Shown here: positions 1 to 6,454 of the stretch, in pieces | How positions within the stretch are numbered: position 1 is the stretch's first letter | Layout of the letters: the number at the start of each line of letters is the position of its first letter | Assembly: GCA_002731985.1 (NCBI GenBank) | Contig: PCCT01000074.1 | Span: forward strand, 1-7,226 | DNA from: Nitrospinota bacterium | GTDB lineage: Bacteria; Nitrospinota; Nitrospinia; Nitrospinales; VA-1 | Length of the DNA: 7,226 nucleotides | Reading direction: 5' to 3' | Position numbers and translations under genes: made by a program | Notes under the pieces: generated by a model | Database searches by the model: none | What the model was told of the DNA's origin: nothing | The model's input: only the letters and a program-made list of their open reading frames with translations

Positions 1-130
1 TCTGGCAGCCCTTGGGCCACTCTTGCTCAGCGGGCGGTGCTCTGGGGGGTGGTGAGGGGCACCACTCCCCGATCTGATCCAGGATCCGCTCGATCACCGA
101 TTTTTGTAAATGGCGATGTTGTTCTAACAT
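1..130 (-). CDS. Possible 5' end of an unidentified gene, cut by the window edge
   Basis: An open frame starts with ATG at 130-128 and runs without a stop for 43 codons to the left edge. It begins MLEQHRHLQKSVIERILDQI, which looks like an amphipathic helix, then passes into a proline-rich stretch (about residues 26-35) and a Trp/Cys-containing end. A TAA lies in frame four codons upstream of the ATG, so this is the only usable start. There is no clear Shine-Dalgarno sequence. The region is noticeably richer in G and C than the radical SAM genes. I do not recognise the family. A transposase or other mobile-element gene is possible but unsupported. The opposite strand is also open here for about 45 codons, so the gene is only a candidate. 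It follows the terminator-like hairpin at 308-337, so it probably belongs to a separate transcription unit. Confidence 0.35.
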   Translation of the reverse strand, partial: MLEQHRHLQKSVIERILDQIGEWCPSPPPRAPPAEQEWPKGCQ

Positions 131-307
131 TCTTATAGGAACTTAGGACGTTAAATTTTCCGCCCATCACGGAGGACGAAGATGGTCGGTAGGGACGCAA
201 TACTTCAGAAGCCCGATCTATTGGTCAAGGAACCTGCGGGTCAGCCCGATTTATATGCACTGACAATTGACGGTTCTACACACCCGTTAGTCTTCTTTGG
301 ATCTAAA

Positions 308-337
308 CGAAAGGCCCCGCTTAGACAGGGTCTTTCG
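308..337 (-). terminator. Terminator-like hairpin closing the RiPP operon
   Basis: On the minus strand CGAAAG (337-332) pairs with CTTTCG (313-308). An inner CCC/GGG stem (330-328 with 318-316) closes a 9-base loop, with a small 1x2 internal loop between the two stems. A short T-rich stretch (TTTAG) follows. The arms resemble the CGAAAG...CTTTCG stem of the E. coli rrnB T1 terminator. It lies 50 bases after the stop codon of the last radical SAM gene, where an operon terminator would be expected. The structure is nearly symmetrical, so it might also stop plus-strand transcription. The U-tract is short, so its efficiency is uncertain. Between it and the ATG at 130 I see no convincing gene. Confidence 0.55.
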
Positions 338-387
338 GACTACGGCTTTGCACGATCCTTTAATCCAGTGGCACACCGCACACACGT

Positions 388-2004
388 TCAGCAAGCCGGC
401 TGCCCACTGCAATCGTACGTAATACCGGCGAAAGCGGCAGGTGGGTATCTTTTTGGCGTCGACTCAATTCCTGACCAAAGCGATGGCATTTGCATCAATT
501 GGATAACGAATAAAGTTTCCTCAATTCTATTTTGTTCGGCTTTACGTATGTTGTCAAAAATAACGTGAGGATTTCCTTTGTTACCCAGCGCTTCACTGCT
601 TTCAAGCGCCAAGCGGATTATTTCGACCACCAGCGTGTTGTACATCCCAAGAGCTTCCCTGATACATGATTCTGGAAAAGGTGGGTTAGGCAATCCAATA
701 TGTCTCCAGATGATGTTACGCAACGGCAGATCGAGAAATTTCCAGAAATAATTCTTAAATCCTTTGTAGACATGAAATACCGTTGCAATTGTTTGATTTT
801 CAAATTTATATATCGGTGCCCGCCAGGTACCGAGTAATTGGCCCTTACTATTTAGATCTTCATAAAGTGGAGTCGCAAAAAATACTTTAAGAAGGTCAAA
901 ATTAAACTGAATATCGCTCTTACACTGTGAGATGAACGCAAGGTTATTTCGCAATTCAGTCACTGTTGTCGTCCGATCAAACAAGATCATCCCTCCTACT
1001 AATTCTATGCCAAGGTTTCGGGAGGAGGAAATATACTTGTGGCCTTTTATACGCACACCCTTGTTTATCCGTAATAACACATCATCATTGATGTTTTCGA
1101 TTCCCACAAAAAGTCGCTTAAGCCCCACAGAATGCAAACGTTGTAATAGATCGGGATACCTATTGATGGTATCGGACCGACACATCAAGGAGAAAATCAT
1201 CTCAATATCTCGATCTTCAAGCAGCCCGATGAGTTGATCTATCCACAGTCTCTCTCGTTTCGAGGTGCCCAATAAATCATCGTCCATAAACCAAAAGCGA
1301 TTATTCCCATAGCAGTCAATCAATTTCTCTATCTGATCCACAACGTAGCCTGGACTGTGATAGCGTTTCACCAGTGATGGGCTAGCACGGTAAAACCGAT
1401 GGACTCCACAAAATGTACACCTGAAGTAACAGCCTTTGCTTGCAATTAGATTGAAAGGCTGTCTCTGATAATGTGAGTTCGGCAAGTAGCGAATTGGAAA
1501 AGGAAGATCATCTAAATTCTCAAAGGATGCTGTTGGCGCTGTTTCTGTGATGCCAGCACCTAAGCGGTAGGTTAGTCCTGAAACGCTGGATAAATCCTGG
1601 TCACTAGTGAGCGACCTTGCAAGCTGTACTAAGGGTTTTTCGCCTTCAAAGCGGACTACAGAATCAATTGCAGAGCATTCTTTAAGAATCAAGCGATGGG
1701 CGAAGGTGGCAAGGTGCCCTCCAGTCGTGATATGTACAGATGATCTTTTTCTGCGCAGTATTGAGCTGACCTGGTAGACGCCTTCAACATTGTCCAGTAT
1801 GGAAAAACCTACCAGTTCGGCGTCAGAGCGCCCTATATACTCCGCTATGCCTTTGTAATCTAATTTGGCCAACCTTGGCTCGAAACATTCGACAGTGTGG
1901 CCTTGATGCCGCGCATAGGCAGCTAGATAACCCAATCCAGGGCTTTCTGTGACTGGACTCTCACTGCCTTCAGAATCAATTGGCGGCAACAGGAGAATAT
2001 TCAT
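388..2004 (-). CDS. Cobalamin-binding radical SAM enzyme, third in the RiPP operon
   Basis: This 538-residue protein has the layout of class B (cobalamin-dependent) radical SAM enzymes. An N-terminal Rossmann-like B12-binding domain covers about residues 1-130, with VGFSIL at 65-70, a TTGGHLATF loop at 93-101 and RFEGEKP at 118-124. The radical SAM core starts at about residue 185. Its [4Fe-4S] ligands are Cys192, Cys196 and Cys199 in GCYFRCTFC. Further landmarks are FWFMDDDLLG (237-246) and LFVGIENIND (298-307). About 190 helical C-terminal residues follow the barrel and could bind substrate. Such enzymes use methylcobalamin and S-adenosylmethionine to methylate unactivated carbons, or use cobalamin in other radical reactions; the reaction here is not predictable. 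The ATG lies 29 bp inside the end of the preceding radical SAM gene, with only a weak GGA Shine-Dalgarno, which suggests translational coupling. GIEN replaces the usual GxESG seen in its two neighbours. The natural substrate is inferred to be the Nif11-type precursor. Confidence 0.9.
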   Translation of the reverse strand: MNILLLPPIDSEGSESPVTESPGLGYLAAYARHQGHTVECFEPRLAKLDYKGIAEYIGRSDAELVGFSILDNVEGVYQVSSILRRKRSSVHITTGGHLATFAHRLILKECSAIDSVVRFEGEKPLVQLARSLTSDQDLSSVSGLTYRLGAGITETAPTASFENLDDLPFPIRYLPNSHYQRQPFNLIASKGCYFRCTFCGVHRFYRASPSLVKRYHSPGYVVDQIEKLIDCYGNNRFWFMDDDLLGTSKRERLWIDQLIGLLEDRDIEMIFSLMCRSDTINRYPDLLQRLHSVGLKRLFVGIENINDDVLLRINKGVRIKGHKYISSSRNLGIELVGGMILFDRTTTVTELRNNLAFISQCKSDIQFNFDLLKVFFATPLYEDLNSKGQLLGTWRAPIYKFENQTIATVFHVYKGFKNYFWKFLDLPLRNIIWRHIGLPNPPFPESCIREALGMYNTLVVEIIRLALESSEALGNKGNPHVIFDNIRKAEQNRIEETLFVIQLMQMPSLWSGIESTPKRYPPAAFAGITYDCSGQPAC

Positions 2005-3646
2005 TGTGCTGTTCCAAGCTATAGGCCAGCCGGATTACATTGGTAAGAAAAATAATTTCCCTGGAAAAATTATCAACGTCCGGTAGTAAGGGTTTGAGAT
2101 CAAAAGTGTCAGTCAATTGTGGATCATCGCTTGGCCACTCGCAGATTACTTCCATGATCTTTTCAGAAGTATCCAATACAAAGGTTTTGTAAAAGGCTGC
2201 CAGTTCACAGATCAAGTGTGAATGAGTCCTCGAAACAGGGCTCCCTGGAAAGGCCCCACTCTTTCGCCATTCATTCCCAATGATCCATTTTAGTGTGAAA
2301 AATAATGTGCCGTTGCGTGCCATAAATAACCATTTCAAGGCCTTGGCAATACATTTCACCCGCTGATCATTGTAGTCGTATTCCAGATGCTCTCCGTCAG
2401 TCATAAGCAATCCAGCAGCAACGACTTGATCAAAAATAGGCGCTTCTTTAATTAACTGAAGGGCGCTGTTGAATACAGGTGGGAAAAAAATCCTCCGGTG
2501 TACCAGTTTGCGTAGGAAGCAAATTTCTTCCTTGAGGGTTTCCATACTCTTAAATGGATCGAAGAGAATAAAGCCAGTGCTGACCTCAACACCGATCTGC
2601 TGAAGGAAATCGATAGCTTCTAGGTGCTGCTCAGGCGTGCTGCCTTTCTTGTAGCGGGTTAGAGTTTTCATGTCTCCTGACTCTAGGCCGAGGAAAACGC
2701 GCCGCAAACCCGCTCTTTTTAGTTCACGAAACAGCTCCTTATTATTGATCACCGAGTCGGAGCGTTCTTCGAAAGAGAAGCCTAGTTTAAGATTTCTTCG
2801 GTGAATTTCATTGCATAGCTCGTGGATCCTCTTTTTACCACGCGGCATGGGTCCGAGAAATAGATCATCAACAAACCAGATTTCCGCAATCTTAAATTTT
2901 CGAATAAGATATTCCAGTTCATTTGCAATGCTTTCAGCAGAGCGGCCGCGCCACCGCGGCTTACCCCATAGGCTTTTTGATTCAGCTGACACCACACAGA
3001 ACTCGCACGAATAAATACAACCACGACTCGCTGAGACGGTAGTTGGGGCATTCCGATCAAGGAACAATGGCAGGAAACGACGATCTACCAGTGGCAACCG
3101 GTCCAGGTCAGATTGAATGTATTGAAAATCGAGCGGATTATGCCGACTGCCATTCCCCTGGGCCTTGCTTAGGTTAGGTACGCTACTCCAGTCCCCTCCT
3201 TTAAGAACTCGCTGAACAAGTTCCAAAAGAGGCCGCTCACCGTCGTGCCGGATAACTGAGTCGAACGGCGACCCAGCGAACAGCAAAGTATCAGGATTAG
3301 ATGTTGGAAACTTGCCGCCAGATACGAGATGTATTTCCGGATTTTTCAATCTAATGCTCTGTGCGACTGCCATTGCTGCTTTTACGCAACTTCTCGCCAT
3401 AATAGTGATACCGGCAACTTGATAATCGCCTAATTTCACGTGACTCGGCAGGGTGCCGATGGGTAGCTTGTCTATCGCACAATCTGCCAGGTCGACACTA
3501 ATACCATGATGTTCCAGGTAAGCTGCCAGCGAGCCAATGGCCAAGTTTTCCATCAGGGGCTCCCCCATGGCATCTGGAACATGGGGGTTTATTAGCAGAA
3601 CAACTGGCCTATCCATTGTTTGCTCAATCGCCATTACTAACGTCAT
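1976..3646 (-). CDS. Cobalamin-binding radical SAM enzyme, second in the RiPP operon
   Basis: A 556-residue class B radical SAM protein. The B12-binding domain begins at VVLLINPHVP (residues 15-24), has the LVSGGKFPT loop at 107-115 and ends near SVIRHDGERP (130-139). The radical SAM domain carries Cys210, Cys214 and Cys217 in GCIYSCEFC, then EIWFVDDLFLG (255-265), VFLGLESG (317-324), RYKKG (331-335) and a GFILFDP strand. It is a distant paralogue of its neighbours, sharing motifs rather than long identical stretches. The start is uncertain. Met1 (ATG at 3646) overlaps the upstream gene by 23 bp and has no good Shine-Dalgarno. Met5 (3634) and Met11 (3616) are alternatives, and Met11 sits just before the first B12-domain strand, 7 bp after the upstream stop, with a weak GAG before it. 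I keep the longest form. Its role is inferred to be modification of the repeat-bearing precursor, with the B12 cofactor bound in the cytoplasm. Confidence 0.9.
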   Translation of the reverse strand: MTLVMAIEQTMDRPVVLLINPHVPDAMGEPLMENLAIGSLAAYLEHHGISVDLADCAIDKLPIGTLPSHVKLGDYQVAGITIMARSCVKAAMAVAQSIRLKNPEIHLVSGGKFPTSNPDTLLFAGSPFDSVIRHDGERPLLELVQRVLKGGDWSSVPNLSKAQGNGSRHNPLDFQYIQSDLDRLPLVDRRFLPLFLDRNAPTTVSASRGCIYSCEFCVVSAESKSLWGKPRWRGRSAESIANELEYLIRKFKIAEIWFVDDLFLGPMPRGKKRIHELCNEIHRRNLKLGFSFEERSDSVINNKELFRELKRAGLRRVFLGLESGDMKTLTRYKKGSTPEQHLEAIDFLQQIGVEVSTGFILFDPFKSMETLKEEICFLRKLVHRRIFFPPVFNSALQLIKEAPIFDQVVAAGLLMTDGEHLEYDYNDQRVKCIAKALKWLFMARNGTLFFTLKWIIGNEWRKSGAFPGSPVSRTHSHLICELAAFYKTFVLDTSEKIMEVICEWPSDDPQLTDTFDLKPLLPDVDNFSREIIFLTNVIRLAYSLEQHNEYSPVAAN

Positions 3647-5183
3647 GTCGCTGTAATAGATTCTCTATTTGCGCCAGGATATGTATATCGGAGACTTCTT
3701 CCACCAAGGGATGGCGTGCGTGCTTGATAAAGGTACTTTGATCCATCTTCGAGTGTCGATGGAACACTGCCAGGTTACCCAGGCTTGAATCCAGAGCTAG
3801 GCCATCCAATGCTCTCTGGTAAGCCATACGCCGGGTGTGAGGAATTCGCATGTTTGCAATCTCAATGGCGGCTGCCTCGATCATCTCAAGCAGGGGATTG
3901 TTCACCTGCCGAAACATCACCACTTTGGAGCATTCTGCGTAACGGAACATATTCCGGGTATTGGCGTCTCGTTGCATCCGCACACCTTTCTGACTGAGGG
4001 TTCGGTATTCCGGCGAGCCCTCATAAACCCACAATTGTCCGCGCAATTGCTGTGAAAGGCCTGGAGAAAGCCTGGCACCGCGGACGTGGTCATCGAGGAA
4101 TCTGAATTCTGCATCAAGTGAGTCAAGGGTCGTTCCAGGGCGATAGGGCATGAAGCCAAGGGAGAGGGAAATCCCGGCGTCGCGAACCATCTTAATAGCT
4201 GCCATATTGGTATTAACGGTTGCGCCCTTTTTTATCGACCTGAGAAAACTACTAGATCCTGATTCAATCCCAAGGAGTATGTTGATAAGACCAGCGTCAC
4301 GAAGATGGGCCAGTAGATCGCTATCGATGTCATTGGCGCGACAACTTAACCTGAATTTTATTTCTAGATTATTCTTGATTAGCAAATCCGCAAACCGATG
4401 CGCCCGCCAACGAGCGTCTTTTTGTCGGCCACCCAGAAAATTTTCGTCTACGATATTGTATTTACGGATGCCTCGGTCTTTAGCCAAACGTGTCATTTCA
4501 TCGACGATTGATTCTGCTGAGCGATACCGCCAGGTAGGCATTCCTTCTTGATTGGAGAACATAATATTCAGGCAGAAAGTACACTTCCCATAACAACCAC
4601 GGCTTGTCTGTATATAGGCTTCATTTGTATCTGGCCGTTCAAAGGAGCGGTCAGCTAATGGCAGTTCATCCAGATTGTGGGGATAGGTGAGGCCAGCAGA
4701 GACGATTACCTTGCCATCCTGGCGGTATGCAATTCCTGGCAATACCTTCCAGTCATGTCCTTCTGCAACTGCTGAGACTAAGTGGGGGAAGACCTGGTCA
4801 ACCTCAAAACGTATTACCGAATTCACCTTTCCAAGCCTTTGCAGGAGAAAATCCTGATTGAAGGTGGCGAAATATCCCCCTAGGGTAACGTGCCGAATAT
4901 CACAGGCATTAAAATCAAGAAGTGTGAGAACTGATTCGATGCGGGATACCACGTGTGACGACATAACTGCAAATCCCAGTAACTTCGGACCTTTTATAGC
5001 CGATATTCTTTTTGCGGTTTCCTCAATCGTTAGGTTGTTGCTATATGCATCGACAATGACCGACTGAAAGCCTGAGCGCCGGCTATAGGCACTAAGCATT
5101 TGTAGCGCAAGTGAGGCAGTTGCTGAACGGCGAGTGGGCAACCCGGGTGGGGTAGATAACAGATCAACGAGGATACACTTCAC
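3624..5183 (-). CDS. Cobalamin-binding radical SAM enzyme, first in the RiPP operon
   Basis: A 519-residue class B radical SAM protein. The N-terminal B12-type domain has the TLGGYFATF loop at 100-108 and SVIRFEVDQVF at 122-132. The radical SAM core has Cys197, Cys201 and Cys204 in GCYGKCTFC, NIVDENFLGG (243-252), LLGIESGSS (303-311), IKKG (317-320) and a SLGFMPYRPGTT strand. In the linker, FEVDQVF replaces the FEGEKP or HDGERP of the other two enzymes, so the usual Gly-Glu pair is lost; this may mark a change in specificity. The start is GTG at 5183, overlapping the stop of the preceding small gene as GTGA. An AGGG Shine-Dalgarno lies 6 bases upstream (5190-5193), inside the small gene. This 4-bp overlap is typical of translational coupling and ties the enzyme to the small leader-like protein. 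The precise reaction is unknown: C-methylation is the commonest for this class, but cyclisation or other radical chemistry is possible. Confidence 0.92.
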   Translation of the reverse strand: MKCILVDLLSTPPGLPTRRSATASLALQMLSAYSRRSGFQSVIVDAYSNNLTIEETAKRISAIKGPKLLGFAVMSSHVVSRIESVLTLLDFNACDIRHVTLGGYFATFNQDFLLQRLGKVNSVIRFEVDQVFPHLVSAVAEGHDWKVLPGIAYRQDGKVIVSAGLTYPHNLDELPLADRSFERPDTNEAYIQTSRGCYGKCTFCLNIMFSNQEGMPTWRYRSAESIVDEMTRLAKDRGIRKYNIVDENFLGGRQKDARWRAHRFADLLIKNNLEIKFRLSCRANDIDSDLLAHLRDAGLINILLGIESGSSSFLRSIKKGATVNTNMAAIKMVRDAGISLSLGFMPYRPGTTLDSLDAEFRFLDDHVRGARLSPGLSQQLRGQLWVYEGSPEYRTLSQKGVRMQRDANTRNMFRYAECSKVVMFRQVNNPLLEMIEAAAIEIANMRIPHTRRMAYQRALDGLALDSSLGNLAVFHRHSKMDQSTFIKHARHPLVEEVSDIHILAQIENLLQRHDVSNGD

Positions 5184-5560
5184 CGGTGACCCTGGGTTAC
5201 CCGAAATTCCTCCCTGAGCGCTATATACTCGTTCGTGTCCAGGAGTTCTCGAACGTTCCTCAGGATAAGGTCGTTGACGAAAATTCTCCTTTCTTTCAGC
5301 GCTCTGGCCGGACTCAGGCGAAACTCGTCCTCAAATGCCTGACACGACAACAGTTTCTCGATTAACTCCTCGATGGTAGGACTTTCAAACTTGGAATCTT
5401 CGCGGATTTTGTCGAGTTTCTCTATCAGTTCTGAATCTAGGTCAATACCGTGGCTCTTCAATGTTTGACCCACATTTTCCAACAACGAGCGCCGAAAATC
5501 TCGGTTAGATAGAGCCTTAGCAACTATGCTCCTCAGCGTGTCAATATTATCCTTATCCAC
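5180..5560 (-). CDS. Small two-repeat protein resembling RiPP leader domains (NHLP/Os1348-like)
   Basis: A 126-residue, highly charged, helical, probably cytoplasmic protein with no signal peptide or membrane segment. It contains two related units 54 residues apart, K15-L41 and K69-V95. They align without gaps and share K-x-L-S (first positions), a Phe at position 8 and Leu-Lys at positions 20-21. Each has the F-x(n)-L(K/A)-x-x-x-I pattern of the short helical domain of NHLP/Os1348-clan proteins, which are related to nitrile-hydratase-like peptide leaders. This assignment rests on pattern, not on a search. No Gly-Gly site or low-complexity core follows the second unit; it ends in an acidic helix and VTQGHR. 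It is therefore more likely an accessory or adaptor protein than a normal precursor. The start is GTG at 5560, the only possible one because a TAA lies three codons upstream, and it has no good Shine-Dalgarno. It is translationally coupled to the first radical SAM gene through a 4-bp overlap. Confidence 0.82.
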   Translation of the reverse strand: MDKDNIDTLRSIVAKALSNRDFRRSLLENVGQTLKSHGIDLDSELIEKLDKIREDSKFESPTIEELIEKLLSCQAFEDEFRLSPARALKERRIFVNDLILRNVRELLDTNEYIALREEFRVTQGHR

Positions 5561-5578
5561 ACATTTTTAGGAAGAATG

Positions 5579-5650
5579 TCAGAGGCAACCTGTCTGCATT
5601 GATAGCGCGCCAATCCGAATATTGTCGTCTTTACGTTCACTCTCTGACAT
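5579..5650 (-). CDS. Possible 23-residue small ORF between precursor and adaptor genes
   Basis: ATG at 5650 opens a 23-codon frame (MSESERKDDNIRIGALSMQT, then GCL) ending in TGA, 18 bp before the GTG of the next gene. A weak purine-rich stretch (GAGAGAAAG) precedes it. The amino-acid make-up looks protein-like, and IRIGALSMQTGCL faintly recalls the first helix of MerR regulators, but the frame stops immediately and no continuation exists in the other frames. It could be a short leader ORF maintaining translation through the gap, a gene remnant, or chance. No function can be given. Confidence 0.2.
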   Translation of the reverse strand: MSESERKDDNIRIGALSMQTGCL

Positions 5651-5693
5651 ACTTTCTCTCATCGGGGGTGTTGCATATTGGAAAAGCGCACAT

Positions 5694-5717
5694 CCCTTAT
5701 TATCTGAATAATCCGGG
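5694..5717 (-). promoter_or_regulatory. Hairpin just after the precursor gene
   Basis: In the minus-strand transcript an ATTAT/ATAAT stem closes a TCAG loop. It is extended by CCC/GGG across a symmetrical GG/AA internal loop that could form tandem G-A pairs. It begins 13 bases after the precursor stop codon and is not followed by a U-tract, so it is not a classical terminator. In RiPP operons such a hairpin can protect the precursor message or lower expression of downstream enzymes; that role is inferred. Confidence 0.3.
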
Positions 5718-5730
5718 GTTGTTTTCTAGA

Positions 5731-6132
5731 TTAGGGGCCTTCATCACTATAATGATCCGAGTACGCTTGAGTATCGCCACTGATTGTCCCCGGACTAAAG
5801 TGATCTGAGTATGCCTGAGTATCACCACTGACTGCAGCCCCTAGGTCTAGCTCCTTTCTCTTATTTCGGACGAGAGTCTTGATCTTCTGTCGCATCATGC
5901 TTTTCCTGATCCTGCCGGCGCCACCGGCAACCTGTTCAAGATCGTCATCACTAAGTTCGTCGTCTGCGAGAGATGGCAGTAGACTATCGACCTCATCTAC
6001 TGAGAAATCCAACCCATGTTCAGCTCCTATGGCCACCAGAGAATCAGCATCTGTATTGTCATCTATCTTTGCCTGAAGTTCTCTATCGCCAACCACTAGT
6101 TTTACAAAACCAATTAATGATTCCTTGCTCAT
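5731..6132 (-). CDS. RiPP precursor peptide with Nif11-like leader and two core repeats
   Basis: A 133-residue precursor. Residues 1-71 form a Nif11-family leader: MSKESLIGFVKLVVGDRELQ, then a DADSLVAIGAEHG segment and an acidic end LSDDDLEQVAGG. The Gly70-Gly71 pair is the usual cleavage site for C39-type peptidases. After it comes a strongly basic segment (about residues 74-93, Arg/Lys-rich) that would be an unusual core. The acidic, polar C-terminus carries two tandem blocks, VSGDTQAYSDHFS (101-113) and ISGDTQAYSDHYS (117-129), at a 16-residue pitch, then DEGP. These blocks are the likely modified core. There is no cysteine, so lanthionine or sactionine bonds are impossible. I chose ATG at 6132 over the upstream in-frame ATG at 6192 for three reasons: AAGGAGG lies 4 bases before it, the Nif11 domain starts there, and the predicted transcript starts near 6190. 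It is the first gene of the operon, followed by the adaptor-like protein and three radical SAM enzymes. Confidence 0.9.
   Translation of the reverse strand: MSKESLIGFVKLVVGDRELQAKIDDNTDADSLVAIGAEHGLDFSVDEVDSLLPSLADDELSDDDLEQVAGGAGRIRKSMMRQKIKTLVRNKRKELDLGAAVSGDTQAYSDHFSPGTISGDTQAYSDHYSDEGP
5746..5832 (-). repeat. Two tandem core repeats in the precursor gene (39 nt each, 48-nt pitch)
   Basis: The C-terminal copy is at 5746-5784 and the N-terminal copy at 5794-5832. They differ at 7 of 39 positions. Five differences are third-position silent changes (in codons for His, Ser, Ala, Gln and Gly). The other two give conservative swaps, Ile/Val and Tyr/Phe. The duplication is therefore not recent and the encoded SGDTQAYSDH decapeptide has been conserved. 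The spacer SPGT between copies is not repeated after the second copy, which ends in SDEGP. Confidence 0.92.
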
Positions 6133-6136
6133 GTTT

Positions 6137-6143
6137 CCTCCTT
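6137..6143 (-). promoter_or_regulatory. Strong ribosome-binding site of the precursor gene
   Basis: AAGGAGG lies 4 bases before the ATG at 6132. It decides the start codon, removing 20 codons from the longest open frame. It is the best Shine-Dalgarno in the window, whereas the enzyme genes downstream have weak ones. That fits high precursor and low enzyme expression. Confidence 0.8.
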
Positions 6144-6194
6144 GTATAATAAGTGAGGTTCCTCCCTTCAAAACCGGTTTCGGGTTTCTCAAGC

Positions 6195-6226
6195 ATAATA
6201 ATGGTTCACTTGGATGAACGAGTCAA
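6195..6226 (-). promoter_or_regulatory. Sigma-70-type promoter of the RiPP operon, with a dyad in the spacer
   Basis: TTGACT (-35, 6226-6221) is separated by 17 bp from CATTAT (-10, 6203-6198). An overlapping TATTAT (6200-6195) is a better -10 match but gives a 20-bp spacing. Transcription would start near 6190, giving a leader of about 57 bases before the precursor ATG. Between the two elements lies a perfect inverted repeat, GTTCA-6 bp-TGAAC (6204-6219), placed where a repressor or MerR-like activator could bind. The 5'-UTR also holds the palindrome AAACCGGTTT (6171-6180). No regulator gene is visible in the window. Confidence 0.5.
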
Positions 6227-6454
6227 GTTCTTGCGCCATTTGCCACCCCCGGCCTTTCAAACTCGATTTCTCGCACTAATTCCCGGTATTGCCCAGCAAT
6301 TTGTCAGGAAGATGTTTAGTTTTTATCTATCCACCATTTCGCAAAGACGGTCAAGGGATAGGAATTTGCTTTTAGCAGAGGTGATGGATTGCACAATCAG
6401 TTGGCTCTCGAAACTTTGCAGTTCCCTGTTTCACATCACCCCAGCGCAACATAA

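Noticed and set aside
182..568. 128-codon plus-strand frame with a GGAGGA motif 5 bases before its ATG
   Set aside because: Its second half is antisense to the conserved reading frame of the third radical SAM gene, it runs through the terminator-like hairpin at 308-337, and the product shows no recognisable domain. The ribosome-binding site is probably coincidence.
5579..5650. MerR-like start (IRIGALSMQTGC) as a truncated regulator gene
   Set aside because: Only about 12 residues resemble the MerR first helix, a stop follows at once, and neither other frame continues the helix-turn-helix pattern.
5637..5693. 18-codon minus-strand frame (MCAFPICNTPDERKYVRE) after the precursor
   Set aside because: The Shine-Dalgarno-like AAGGG abuts the ATG with no spacing, and part of the frame overlaps the 23-codon ORF in another frame. 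Nothing supports translation.
5746..5832. CRISPR or other DNA-level repeat array
   Set aside because: There are only two copies, in frame with a precursor gene, and they differ by silent codon changes, so the repetition is at the protein level.
6133..6192. 20-codon N-terminal extension of the precursor from ATG at 6192
   Set aside because: It precedes the Nif11 domain, lacks its own good Shine-Dalgarno and begins at or before the predicted transcript start. The AAGGAGG before 6132 sets the start.
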